Origin: Dryas octopetala
Lineage: Eukaryota; Streptophyta; Magnoliopsida; Rosales; Rosaceae
Assembly (NCBI GenBank): GCA_963921425.1
Contig: OY992837.1
Coordinates: forward strand, 16,403,896-16,467,895
Direction of reading: 5' to 3'
Length of the DNA: 64,000 nucleotides
The position numbers were made by a program, and so were the translations under genes. This document shows, piece by piece, positions 12,374 through 23,381 of this stretch; positions within the stretch are counted from its first letter, which is position 1, and every line of letters starts with the position of its first letter. The notes beneath the pieces were generated by a model. The model was not told where the DNA came from and searched no databases. It worked only from the letters and a program-made list of their open reading frames with translations.

Positions 12374-13382
12374 CAAGGTGTTAAATTTCGAAATTTTAAC
12401 ACCAAACTAAAAAAATTTATATTTAGTCTTAATTTTGACAATTTCAAAAATTTCTCGAAATTCTCGAAATTTTGGCAAAATTTTCAGCTCAGGGAGGCGG
12501 AAACCAGAGGGAGAGAAGGGAGGAAGAAGCGAGCTGCCCTCGTCGCCGGAGGCAGCAGATCGAATGACGACATCGCTGGAGGTAGCAGTCTGAAGAGAGA
12601 TCAGAGGGTGATTGGGGAGGGAGGAGAGAGAAGAAATCTTGGAGAGAGAAGAGATGAGGGAGAGGAAGGAGGAAAAGAAGGAGGAAGGAGGAAGGAGGAA
12701 GAGGGAGGAGAGAGAGAGAAGATGTGCAGTAGGTCTAGTGTCTCATGTCTGCAGTGGCGTGTAGGACTAGGAAAGAGGAAATGAGAAGGAAGAGGAAGTC
12801 ACGGGAAGAAAGGAAGGAAATAAAAGAAAAAGAAAAGAAAAGAAAAAAAAAAGAAAAGAAAAAAAAAGAGGAAAAAGAAAAAAAGTTTAGGGTTAATTGG
12901 GGTTTGGGGCCTTTGGGCAATTGGAAAAAAAAAGGGCTTGGGGTTTCGTTTAGTTGTTTTTAAACCCTAAACCCTAATACATTTATATATAAAAATAATT
13001 AAAAATATCCTAAGAGGCCTAAACTCTAATATCTTAGTGTATAGATTATAGAGAATAAAGAGTATTAGGGTATATAGAGTATATAGAGTTGAGTGTATGA
13101 ATTATAAAGTATAAAGAATATATTAATTTCATTTATTCATTATACTAATTTTATTTAACAGTATTTGCCTCCAACGCGCATTATATTCATGTTATATCAC
13201 ATGAAACCTACTATATAATTTGGTATTTTCAATATTTTTTATCAATGTAGTAGATAATATGTTAAATAAACATATGGTAAAGTTTCATTCAAAATTTTCG
13301 TATTTTGATAGTAATTTCCGTTGTTTCTGTCTAATTTTTGTCGAAATTTAAATTTCTGCGAAATCCGAAATTTTACTCCTTG
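12374..13382. mobile_element. hAT-like non-autonomous element
   Basis: The left end reads CAAGGTGTTAAATTTCG; the reverse complement of the right end reads CAAGGAGTAAAATTTCGG. The flanking 8-mers are ATAGTAAC (12366-12373) and ACAGTAAC (13383-13390), one mismatch. TIRs beginning CAAGG and an 8-bp target duplication fit hAT elements. The interior has a GC/GA-rich island (about 12480-12890) and then AT-rich DNA. It encodes no transposase. A short telomere-like AAACCCTAAACCCTAA at 12962 is incidental. Confidence 0.6.
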
Positions 13383-13473
13383 ACAGTAACTAAATAAAAA
13401 CCCTCTATCCCAGATTTCTAATGTTAAATAAATTCATGAATTTCTCTAACTGTGTGAATTCCCAGCCCTTATT

Positions 13474-14028
13474 TTCTCTAACTACATTTTTAATTATTGT
13501 GTTTTAACCTGAAAGCACATTTGGTTTTAGTGGTTTCATTTTTTCCGATTTAGTCCTTGTGTTTTATATTTTTTGCAATCTTAAGACATTATGCACCTAA
13601 TATGAAAATTTCTCAAATCAAAACTAATAACTTGTTCAAACTAGCAAGTTTTACTGTAGAATGACTAAAAATCATGTATATAACCTTGAATTTTCTTATT
13701 TCAAACAAGAATTTAAAGAAGTCACAAATTTAAAGTTCAAATCCTAAAAATTTTGTGAGCTCAATTTCTTTAGCAAATAAATACGAAAATTAAAATTGAA
13801 ATTATATAGTTTTAAAAAGCTCATAAGATGGTCTTTCAATATCCCAACAAAATTTTTCTTGAAAACAAGTGGATAATTTATCTCCAAATTGAAGATTTGA
13901 GTTTTGTTAAAATTGTCCTAAGATTGCAAACAACATAAAACACATGAACCAAATTGAGAAAATTGAAATTACGGAGGCCAAATGTGATTTCTAGCCAAAA
14001 CACAGGGACCAAAAAAGTAGTTTACCCT
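13474..14028. mobile_element. Foldback MITE, second TTTGGTCCTTGTG-family copy
   Basis: This is a diverged relative of 5716-6305. The left arm includes ATTTAGTCCTTGTGTTTTAT. The right arm includes GCCAAATGTGATTTCTAGCC and ACACAGGGACCAAAA. The interior shares the CTAATAACTTG and TCATAAGATGG segments with the first copy. The ends are approximate and I could not identify a target-site duplication. Confidence 0.55.
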
Positions 14029-14042
14029 CTGTATTTTATCAT

Positions 14043-14688
14043 GGGAAAAACTGAAGACCCTCCTGTTCTGAGCATTGATGTGGCCCAATAAAATGGAGCC
14101 AATGTGTTGCTCTTAACATACAACCAAACATGCTTTAATTTTTTTTAACATACAACCAAATACCCTAGAAAACCCACTCCTAACCCAACCCAACCTAACA
14201 ACTCTACCACCTTCCATCCTCATAAATTTTGTTCTATTTCCATTTGCTTACTCATAGTAGCTAGAATATATTTCAAGGTAATTGCAATCACATGTAATTG
14301 CAGGTTTTAGTGTTCATAATTTTCTGGTTGCAATCACATGTAATTACATCATTGTTTACATATTTTGGTGATTCTTTGTTAGCTTTTTTGAAAAAAGGCC
14401 AGGAGAGAAGAGGGAAGGGTTGGGGAGGGTCTTAAGTGGTTTGGCTCGCCGGCGCCGAGGGTGGAGGTTGCCAGTGTTGGAGACTCTACTGTGAGGATGA
14501 GAGGTGGTGGGGCTGCTGCTGGGTTGGCTGGGTGGGGGTGGGGTTGCTAGGGTGTTTATTTGTATGTTTAAGAAATATAGAAGCATGTTTGGTTATATAT
14601 TTAAGAGCAACACATGGCTCGATTTTATTGGGCCACATCAGTGCTCAGGACAAGAGGGTCCTCAAAACTAAAGACCCAAGTATTTCCC
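14043..14688. mobile_element. MULE-type element with 9-bp TSD
   Basis: The exact 9-mer TTTTATCAT flanks the element (14034-14042 and 14689-14697). The termini are inverted repeats of about 65 bp: GGGAAAAACTGAAGACCC on the left; reverse complement of the right GGGAAATACTTGGGTC. Both arms run on through TGATGTGGCCCAATAAAAT. The centre (about 14400-14560) is GC-rich and G-biased on this strand. No protein is recognised. The terminal GGGAAA resembles that of the autonomous MULE at 26231, but the rest of the TIR differs. Confidence 0.75.
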
Positions 14689-14697
14689 TTTTATCAT

Positions 14698-16239
14698 ACA
14701 AGTAAAATTAAATCTATATTTATATTATGTTTTTGATTTTCGGCCAAATAGGCGGGAACAAAAATCTTACTTGACCTATGTCAAAATTAGATTCTTGTAG
14801 ATATACCATAAAATCATTCGGAATAGAAGATATCAACAAATTCAATGTATTGACATCATCCTAATGTTATTCCTTGTTGTTTTCTACTGTATTCATTGGT
14901 GATAATCTCATTATAGAGTGGTTGTCATTCACTTGTTATTCAACAACTGCAGGCCGGAAGAACAACTCCTTTAGGAAGTATAGGTAAAACACCTTAACTT
15001 CTAAGATAACCATTTTCTTTGTTGTACACTGCCACTGATTCCACCACTGTAAATGAATCTAACAATACTGATTTCAACAATTCTTGTATACTATGGGTAG
15101 GAAGTAAAACCTATATACCTTTTCAGATTTTTATGGTTAACTAATAAGGTCACCATTAGCCATTCTAGCTAAAATCCAATTTTATTCATGTGAATTATAT
15201 TCTTTCTTCTGTTGCACAACCCAAACATACAGGTGCTAGGAATTGGGTTTCCTTCATGTCCACAGCTCAAAGGGAGCCTTTGAAACTGCTTACTAGGAAC
15301 CTGAAAATATACATATGTGCATCACTTATGATCGTGCATCCACATTGATATAGGTAATAATGAATTACTTGACATACTCCTAACCATATCCATAATAGTA
15401 CGATGTACATGACATACTCTTCAAGGAGTTTTGAAAGTGAACTAGAACATTTACATGAATTATCATTTTTTCAATAAAATTCATAACAAAATGAATCATA
15501 AAAAAGAAATTCACAGAAGTACATATTAATCATTTTAAGAAGCTCTAAAATTCTTGTGGCGCGTTTCTTGGTGTGTTTGGTTTGTTTTCTTTAATACAAT
15601 CCACAAACACACACTGATATTAGTAAAATCTAGGTTCAAAGAACCTCATTCGTTACTAATCTGTTCAATCTTTCTTTGGGTATAGGACCCAATCAATTAT
15701 GCCACAATAATAAGGAATTTAAATCTATCAAGCTACGTTTAGTTCAAACAATAAAATGCAGAGTCAAAAGATTTTCAGTACAAATAACATCAAACTTTAG
15801 TTTGTATAAACCTTTAATTAGAATCCTAAAAACAACAAAAGAGGCATTCTTAAACATGCAATATGAAATATTCTTTATCAAAATTCAAGCCGAATGCAAT
15901 AGGGTTAGATACATAAATTAAATAAGTTTCAGAAAAATTTAGGAATATAAGTGTTTGGAATAAAATCTAAAAGTTTGGATTCTAAAGGATCATTGCATCC
16001 AATTAGACATATAAATTGTATCACATAATTCAACTGACCAAGAATTATAAGGAACATCAACTAAATATCATTCGAAAAATATTAAGAGTAAAAGCGTACC
16101 TTTCTTTTCGGATCAAGAAATCTTTATTAAAATGCTCCAACTATTACAGTAGTAGTATTTATCAACCTTTTGTTTGTTCCTATGACTCTGAGTACATTAG
16201 CATGTTCATTAATTTTGGGTGATGCTCACTTTATGCCTT
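14698..16239. other. AT-rich intergenic DNA, no gene seen
   Basis: No recognisable coding region, TIR pair or RNA gene is visible. Part of 15500-16239 may be eroded retrotransposon DNA continuing from the gag relic at 16240-16570, because that relic reads leftward on the minus strand. I cannot align it to a domain. Confidence 0.4.
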
Positions 16240-16570
16240 TTTTTTAGGCTTTCACCCAAATTTCTTTTCGGCTTCTTGACTTATGAGATGAACAAGATTT
16301 ATGTCCATATTGCTTAAGCCTTGCCTATTCTTGACAAACATAATGACCCATCATATTCACATTCTACTTGTCCTTAATAGTGTTATAGTGAATTTTAAAC
16401 AGCCCATAATGAGGAGACAAAGAGTTCAAAATAAACTGAACTAGAAAGAACTATTTCACATTCATTCCTAAAACTTTAATTTTGTTGCTAAATTAGTTAT
16501 TTCAAGAACATAATCATTCATGCTTTGCGTGCCATCAAATTTCATGATTCAAGCATATATAGTCATTAAT
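16240..16570 (-). pseudogene. Decayed Copia-type gag fragment
   Basis: On the minus strand the segment starting at 16545 reads MKFDGTQSMNDYVLEITNLA, then after a frameshift FLVQFILNSLSPHYG and later KIHYNTIKD. This matches the gag (UBN2-type) region of plant Ty1/Copia elements. At least two in-frame stops (the codon after IKDK, and one after CQE) and frameshifts break it, so it is dead. No LTRs are visible nearby. Confidence 0.6.
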
Positions 16571-16665
16571 ATCCATGTAAAGGACAAGTCATCAGTCTTG
16601 AAATAATTTACAACATTTGTTAAGAATTAACTAGCATTTTTCAGCTTAAGAGAGCGAAATCTTAA

Positions 16666-16895
16666 GAGTAAACTATTCAAAACCCCCTAATTAGAGCTTA
16701 GTTATTTCAAAATTTCCATCCTTATTAAAACTAATTCAAAACCCCCTATTAGTCACTTAAACTCTCCCAAAACCTCCTGGTCAACTAACATGCACCTATG
16801 TTTGACCCACATTTTTTTAAATATTCCTATTATAACCCTGTTATTCAAAATTAGTTTTTTTTTTTAATTTCTCTCATCCTCATCCTCATCCTCAT

Positions 16896-16939
<44 letters not shown>

Positions 16940-18391
16940 TCATTCCCGCACCTTCTCTGTTTTCTCTCCTCCGCGCGCGGCTATAGCCGGCTCGTGTGGC
17001 GTCTTCCGGCAACAGTTGACGGCAAGACCACCACCATCAGCTTCGTCTTTCTCTCCTCTTCCTCCCTCTGTCATCACTCGCCCCGAATCAAGCCCAAACA
17101 GCCCAGATCGCCGCGACTACGATTGGTGGTGCTCGCCGGCCATCTGCCTTTTTCGGCGGAGTTGGAATGCCGGACCACCCAAGTCTTCTTCCTCTCGACG
17201 TCCTGAGCATGATGGTGTGCTCGGATTCTCCCTCCGATCAGCCACGGCGGCAGATCGAAGCCACAAAGGCCGCGGCTTCTCCGCCGGCGATCTGCCTTTT
17301 TCGGCGGAGTTTGAATGCCGGACCACCCAAGTCTTCTTCCTCTCAACGTCCTAAGCACGATGGTGTGCTCAGATTCTCCATCCGATCAGCCACGGTGGCA
17401 GATCGAAGCCACAAAGGCCGCGGCTTCTCCGCCGGCGATCTGCCTTTTCCGGCAGCCATTTTCGACGAGTCAGGTACCTATCTTCTTCACCTCGTTGTGC
17501 TCTTCAATTATATGTATTTGGATTGGTCCAATTGTTGAAGAAACAAGAAAACCCAAATCAAACCTCACGACCACTGCGGCTGCTCCGCCGCGAGTGGTGG
17601 CGATTAAAGCCTTATTTTATTCATTTTTTAGTGCGTGAAAATTCAGTTTCTTGGATAGGGAACTTTAAGCCTACATTTATTGATTAAACAGTTTCAGTTC
17701 GTGAAACATGAGTTTTAAATGAATTTTGAATGAAATTATAGTTCTGAAATATGATGAATCAAATTTGCAGGTAGAAACAGATCGAGGCAGTAGCGACTAT
17801 CGTGTACTCGTCGCGCATGAGGTGATTGGACGACGTTGTATTGTTGGCTACTCCTCTCATCTCAATGGCTTGTTGTATTGTTGTTTTTTTTTTTGATAAG
17901 GTTGCTGTGTTCTTTTTAGTGAAACGGAATTCAGTAAAGGTGTAACTGTTTTAGTGAAGTGTAATTGATTTAGTAAATGTGTAATTGTTTTTTAATTAAG
18001 GTGTAATTGCATTTTAGTCAAGGTGTAATTGTTTCATCACTTAATTCAGTTTCAGTAAAGTGTAACTGAATTTCTGAAATTCAGTTTCAGTGTAATTGAA
18101 TTCTTGAAATTCAGTTTCAGTGTAATGAAATTCAATTTCAGTGTTTGATTTTAGTTTTAGCGAAATATTGAGTTTTAGCAAAAACTTCAATTCCAGAAAA
18201 AAAAAAAAACAGTTTCACCAAAATTCAGTTACAGTGATGTCAGCGTGCGTTAGCACGTGTTAGCATGCGTCAGCGCGCGTCAGAAGGGTAATTTAGGATT
18301 ATAAGTTATAGGAGGTTTTGAAAGAGTTTCTAGATGGGTGACGGTTTAGGCAAATTTTTTTGGTGATTAGGGAGTTTAAAATTAGGCACTA
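16666..18391. mobile_element. MULE-like non-autonomous element, copy 2
   Basis: This is the sister of 1002-2891. An exact 9-bp duplication AAATCTTAA (16657-16665 and 18392-18400) flanks it. The left end GAGTAAACTATTCAAAACCC pairs imperfectly with the reverse complement of the right end, TAGTGCCTAATTTTAAAC. The right half (about 17670-18391) is close to copy 1 at 1965-2891, including the AAATTTGCAG acceptor-like site, the degenerate CAGTTTCAGTG repeats and the right end. The left half carries a CT microsatellite (16897-16936) and a GC-rich island. It has no transposase. Confidence 0.75.
17147..17455 (+). repeat. GC-rich tandem repeat, about 148-bp period
   Basis: Two full units and the start of a third lie inside MULE-like copy 2. 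Each has CTTTTTCGGCGGAGTT, then CCGGACCACCCAAGTCTTC, CTCTCGACGTCCTGAGCA, GGTGTGCTCGGATTCTCC and GAAGCCACAAAGGCCGCGG. A single related unit occurs in the hAT element at about 37235-37330, and a diverged one in MULE-like copy 1 at about 1625-1760. The open frames across it are repeats of one another and match no protein I recognise. Confidence 0.7.
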
Positions 18392-18400
18392 AAATCTTAA

Positions 18401-19451
18401 TTTAAATTATTTTATTCGAGTCATTCACATAAACTTAAATGCTTAATCTATTCGATCTCTCCTATACTTTATGAAAAGTTTTTTCATCATACTGCTTTAG
18501 TAAGTTTCTCAATTTTGAAGTGTCAAATCAAGACCCAGAACCAATTGGTCAAAAAAAAAAAAATCAAGACCCAGAACACTTTGGTAAAACTGGACTTGTT
18601 CACACAATTTTGAGAATTAAGTCAAGCATTATAATAAATAAAACATATGACTGAAACAAAATAGAAACCATCATTGCAATATAATCATAAATGCTCAGCA
18701 CATCAATGTTTGAGTTAACAACACGTAGAAACATAAATTTGAAATATATATACATAATCCGAATATGCAACACAATATTTTCAGGGGAATGAAACTGTTG
18801 AAATTTAGACATGCTTAATATGATGACATATTAGTCAATAAAGGAAAATACGGCATCTTTGGATGTCCAATATTTTCATAAGTCAAAAAACACGCCATCA
18901 TTTAAAATATATCAACAGATTCAAGATTCAATATCATATTTTGGACCTGTAGGCAACCAACTCGTATATGATAAGAATACAAACATAACAATCCAATAAT
19001 TATAACTACAAATTGGGGCACTGTGGTGAATACCTAATCTATTTTAATATAAATATTAGATCTAAATATTAATCTAATACTCATAATCATGGACTGGAGC
19101 ACTGTGGTGAACACCAAACCATACATATATGAGTATTAGTATTAATAATAAAGGTAAATGAGTCTTTAATTTGATTAAAGAAATAAAATTATCAAATCAT
19201 AAGTAATTGATAAATTATCAATTAATTTGACATTTACGAAACTTTATAGTTTGGCCACTTTGGTAACTAACAAACAATCTATAATATGAATCTCAAATTA
19301 AATAAACAGCACAATCATCCCTACAGTTAATCACATAAATTAGAATATATATATATATATATTTATATATATTCATAAAAGAAATAAGGCATGATTATAT
19401 ATCAATAAGGCATATACGACATGATTAATGATTATATATCAATGAGAGTAA
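18401..19451. other. AT-rich intergenic DNA, no gene seen
   Basis: There are short local duplications (AAGACCCAGAAC at about 18529 and 18567; GGAGCACTGTGGTGAA-like at about 19015 and 19095) and an AT microsatellite (about 19346-19375). I see no gene, TIR or RNA. Confidence 0.45.
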
Positions 19452-19969
19452 GGCCCCGTTTGGGATTGCTATGGAGGAACCAAAAGCTGTTGTGGATGAC
19501 AATTCTCAATCACCCACAACAGTTTTGGTGTTTGGTAAAAAAATGAAAAAGTGCTTTGCCCCACAATTCTCAACTCCCCAAAGGAAAAATAGAAAGCAGG
19601 TTTGTAGGTGCTTTTGAAAGCTGCAGTGAATCACAACAACAATAAAAATTTTATTTTTACCCATAATACCCTCATTGATTTTTAAAAAGAGTCCATTAAT
19701 TATAAAGTACTAACAAAGCAAAATATTAACCAAAACTACTCAATCTATTTTTATTAACTTGCGGACACTATCTACCAGCCCAAAATATAACATGCGGACA
19801 CCTTCCCAAAGAAACGCATCACAACCAAACCAACTACACAAACAGCCCAAAACTGATCTTCTTATTTTCTTTGCCAAATTGATCTCTTTCTTCAACTTTA
19901 CCAAATCGACAATTGTTCATCTTCACTCACAAGCATTGTTCTGCAACTGCAAGCCTGCAACTCCAAATA

Positions 19970-20560
19970 AAATGCAGTTTCAGTTCACTCTGCAGTTTCA
20001 GAAACTGCAGTTTTCACTTGCAGTTAGTAACTGCAACTGTAAGCTTGCATCTCCAATAAACTGCAGTTTCACTTACAGTTAGTAACTGCAACTGCAAGCT
20101 TGCAACTCAAATAAACTGCAGTTTCAGTTCATTTGCAGTGCAATTTCAGAAACTGCAAGTGAAAACTGCAACTGCAAGCTTGCAGCTCCAATAAACTGCA
20201 GTTTCACTTACAGTTAGGAACTGCAACTGCAAGCTTGCAACTCAAATAAACTGCAGTTTCAGTTCATTTGCAGTGCAGTTTCACTTGCAGTTAGGAACTG
20301 CAACTGCAAGCCTGCAGCTCCAATAAACTGCAGTTTCAGTTCACTTGCAGTTTCAGAAACTGCAGTTTCACTTACAGTTAGTAACTGCAACTGCAAGCTT
20401 GCAACTCAAATAAACTGCAGTTTCAGTTCATCTGCAATGCAGTTTCAGAAACTGCAGTTTCACTTGGAGTTAAGAACTGCAACTGCAAGTCTGCAACTCC
20501 AATAAACTGCAATTTCAGTTCACTTGCAATGTTCCAGAAATTGCAGTTTCAGAAACTGAG
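19970..20560 (+). repeat. Tandem array of CTGCAGTTTCAGTT units
   Basis: The short motifs AACTGCAGTTTCAGTTCA, CAACTGCAAGCTTGCAACT and TTTCACTTACAGTTAG recur in rotating order, with a higher-order period of about 100-120 bp, for some 590 bp. The units contain PstI-like CTGCAG palindromes, so either strand could form hairpins. Spacing is irregular and the units diverge, so this is a minisatellite and not a CRISPR array. Confidence 0.75.
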
Positions 20561-21167
20561 CTTTAAAAAAAAAAAAAAAAAATCAAGAACCTTCTACTGA
20601 TAAGCTCTTGGAGGTGGAGAGCCAAGGCAACCAGGTTCGGGCTCTCAAAGCTACTCGTGCGACCAAGCTAGAAATTGAAACGCGCTGAAGCTCCAGAAGG
20701 AGAAGATCGAATGAACCTCACCATCTACTGGATCTGCTTGGAGCTAGACATCAGAGGTTGGGGAAGGGAGAGGGAAGAGAGAGGAAGGGGATGGGACCCA
20801 CACCGCCGGCTACTCTTGCCGGACGGCGAGAGTCTGATCTTCAGAGACATCGCGGGAAGAGAGAGAGCAGAGGAAAAAGAAGAGAGAGACTCGAGGAGAA
20901 AGAGAGAAGAAAAAGAAATACCAAAAATAAGAAATAAATGGTAATTGCAGCCCACTAAGGTGGAGTCAACGGAATAAGGTGGAGTCAAACTTACCTGATT
21001 GTTAATAAAACTAACTTGATTGTTATATATTAATAATTATGGTATTAGAAGTTAAAAGCTATAGCAAAGATGTAGTATAGAGTAATTATTTCTTTTAAAA
21101 ATCACATCTTAAATTAAAAAATAGGTTAATTGTTAATTATTAATAATATTGTACGATTAAAATTATA

Positions 21168-21925
21168 GAAAATTAGGATTAAATACCAAATCTCAATAAT
21201 TTTTTGGTATAGCATGAAGACCATATAATTTTTCAATTGAACTACCAAATTTAAATGTAGTTTTTTAGATTAGGTCACAAATATGTTGGTCCCTTTGATT
21301 TGAGCCTTTTTCATTTGACATTTTTATCCTTTGGCTTACATATGATGAGTGTTAGTTAAAATTTATAAGGTTTTGACAAAATTGCCCTTGAGACTTTTAT
21401 ATTATCTTGAAAATTTGCTAATGCATGTAGTCTCAACTTCACATTTAGTTGTGACTGTACGACACTCACAAATTCAAATTTAGTTGTGACTGAACGACAG
21501 TCACATCTAAGTTGTGAGACAGTCACGGTTAAGTTGTGACTTAATTGAATTTTTTTTAGAGAAATTATACTACAATATAGTATAAATAGAGGTCAAAATA
21601 ATACTTTTACTCAAAATAATATATAATATAGTGTGGTGTGAGTTGTCTCTTTCAATTTACCAAGACAGTCACAGTTAAGTTGTGACTGGATTGATTTTCT
21701 TTTTTAAAAACAATATAGTATAAATTAATGTAATATTTGTGATGTAATATTACTTTTTATTTTTTTATTGTAGTGGCATGTGATGTAATATATGTAAATT
21801 CTAATACTTTTTACTTTATTAATTTGTTTGACTTTTCAACTAGTATCTAATCTAAAATGCTATTTAATTTTGGTACCCAAACTAAAAAGTTATTGAAATT
21901 TAGTAGTTAAAATCAATAGACCTTT
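21168..21925. mobile_element. MULE-type MITE nested in the Harbinger element
   Basis: The 9-mer AAAATTATA flanks it (21159-21167 and 21926-21934). The left end contains GATTAAATACCAAATCTCAA; the reverse complement of the right end contains GATTTTAACTACTAAATTTC, an imperfect TIR. The subterminal regions carry inverted copies of AGTTGTGACTG and ACAGTCAC (about 21440-21540 and 21660-21690). It is non-coding. Confidence 0.6.
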
Positions 21926-22409
21926 AAAATTATAATATACCCAAAAAAATAATAGGCATACTTATTTAATAATGTTGTTCTTTGAAAAATTAATGCTAAT
22001 ACAAATTTGTAGCCAAAAATTTCAAAAATATGTAAAAAAACATTTTATTTTTACCAAACAAATAAGTGAAAGACACTTTCAGCATCATGTCCATTTTAGT
22101 CCTTATAAATAGCCACAGCAGTTTTACATTACAATTTACCAAACACCTTCATACTGCTTTTTGTACTTACAACACTTTTGAAAATATAATTTACCAAATA
22201 CTCAACTGCTTTACTTCACAATTGACTTTACTTCACAACTGTTTTTTCTCACAGCTGTTTTTTCTCACAGCAATCCCAAACTAAGCCTAAACCGTAGTCA
22301 TCTATCATTCGTTCCATATATATAAATATATAAAGCTAGCATAGAATGAAACATATATAACGTACAGTTGTAGACTAGTAGTCATCTTTTATATATATAT
22401 ATATATATA

Positions 22410-22810
22410 TAGGCTCCTTTTATTGTGGGATTCTATAAATAATTTTATTTGTGGGATCCCTCATAGGGCTTACTTCATATAGTATTTCAACGATCTGAAC
22501 CGTCTATTCTTTATGTCTTTATTCAAAGATCATCCTTGCAAAAAATTAGCCAAATCGAAAATCATTTACCTATCTAACTTTGATCAAACAAATAGACGAA
22601 CCAAATATTTTTGACAAAACTATCTATTTGTTTGATCAAAGTTATATAGGCAAATAATTTCCTATTTGACTAATTTTTTGCAAAGATGATCTATGAATAG
22701 AGGCCTAAAAAATAGACGGTTCGGATTGTTGAAAAATTACATGGAGTAGGCTTATTCGCCCCATCCCACAAATAAGCTTAAATGTGAGATCCCACATTTG
22801 AAGGGACCTA
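22410..22810. mobile_element. Foldback MITE with conserved core, copy in TA repeats
   Basis: The ends TAGGCTCCTTTTATTGTGGG and (reverse complement of right) TAGGTCCCTTCAAATGTGGG pair with each other. The inner arms are the family core: CGATCTGAACCGTCTATTC, then GATCATCCTTGCAAAAAATT. They are mirrored at about 22665-22740. It sits in a TA microsatellite, so its target duplication is hidden. Confidence 0.7.
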
Positions 22811-23381
22811 TATATATATATATATCTATATCATCATCATCATCATCAGGAGTAGTCGCGCATAAATAGATAGGCCATTAGAGATAATGAAAATATATAG
22901 GCAAACATTAGCTTTCGATCAATGTGCGGATTTTGAGATTACATTGTGCGGTGGGTCCAACAATGTGGTTAGCTTTGTATTAACTTACTAACTAATTAGT
23001 TTTAGAGCATTTATATATATATATATATCAAGTAGTCGACTTATATATTAGTCGGCAATAAACACATACTCTACTGTACATACTTAATAATACATATTAA
23101 ATTAATAAACGCATATCACCGAATTCATATATTAACAATCATATCCAGTCGGCATATACCCAAAGTTTATTATCATCATGAATCAAAACTGCTTTTATTT
23201 TTATATGGTTGACAAACATATATAACTAAACATCTACTTTCTAAGGCTGAACTTTAGAGCCGCACACGATATACCGACATATTATTCAATTAAAATAAAA
23301 CAAATGCTTATATTAATTATGGAAAATCATGAGATCAAAATGTTTTAGCTATATATATATTATAATTAATGGGAGATTAGT
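22811..23381. other. AT-rich DNA left of the LTR
   Basis: No gene seen. The last 50 bases (TATATATATATTATAATTAATGGGAG region, 23350-23378) resemble the purine-rich end of the LTR element's internal region at 44030-44062. The adjacent LTR might therefore be the 3' LTR of a truncated element and not a solo LTR. Confidence 0.35.

Larger units (their letters stand above)
19452..22287. mobile_element. PIF/Harbinger-type non-autonomous element
   Basis: The left end is GGCCCCGTTTGGGATTGCT; the reverse complement of the right end is GGCTTAGTTTGGGATTGCT. TAA direct repeats (19449-19451, 22288-22290) flank it. A 3-bp TAA/TTA duplication and GGC-type ends fit PIF/Harbinger or Tourist. The interior holds a tandem-repeat array (19970-20560), a GC- and GA-rich block (20590-20930) and a nested MULE-type MITE (21168-21925). 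No transposase or MYB-like partner gene is present, so it would depend on one elsewhere. An open frame at 20675-20944 (89 codons, arginine- and glutamate-rich) comes from the GA-rich block and is probably not a gene. Confidence 0.7.

Noticed and set aside
12958-12978. Telomere-like AAACCCTAAACCCTAA
   Set aside because: Only two to three units, inside a hAT-like element; no interstitial telomere array.
16987-17638. Overlapping open frames in the GC-rich tandem repeat
   Set aside because: They repeat the same peptide because the DNA repeats; there is no domain, and the block lies inside a non-autonomous element.
19970-20560. Possible CRISPR-like array
   Set aside because: Units vary in length and sequence, there are no unique spacers, and this is a plant genome; it is a minisatellite.
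20675-20944. 89-codon Arg/Glu-rich open frame
   Set aside because: Low-complexity GA-rich DNA in a non-autonomous element; probably non-coding.
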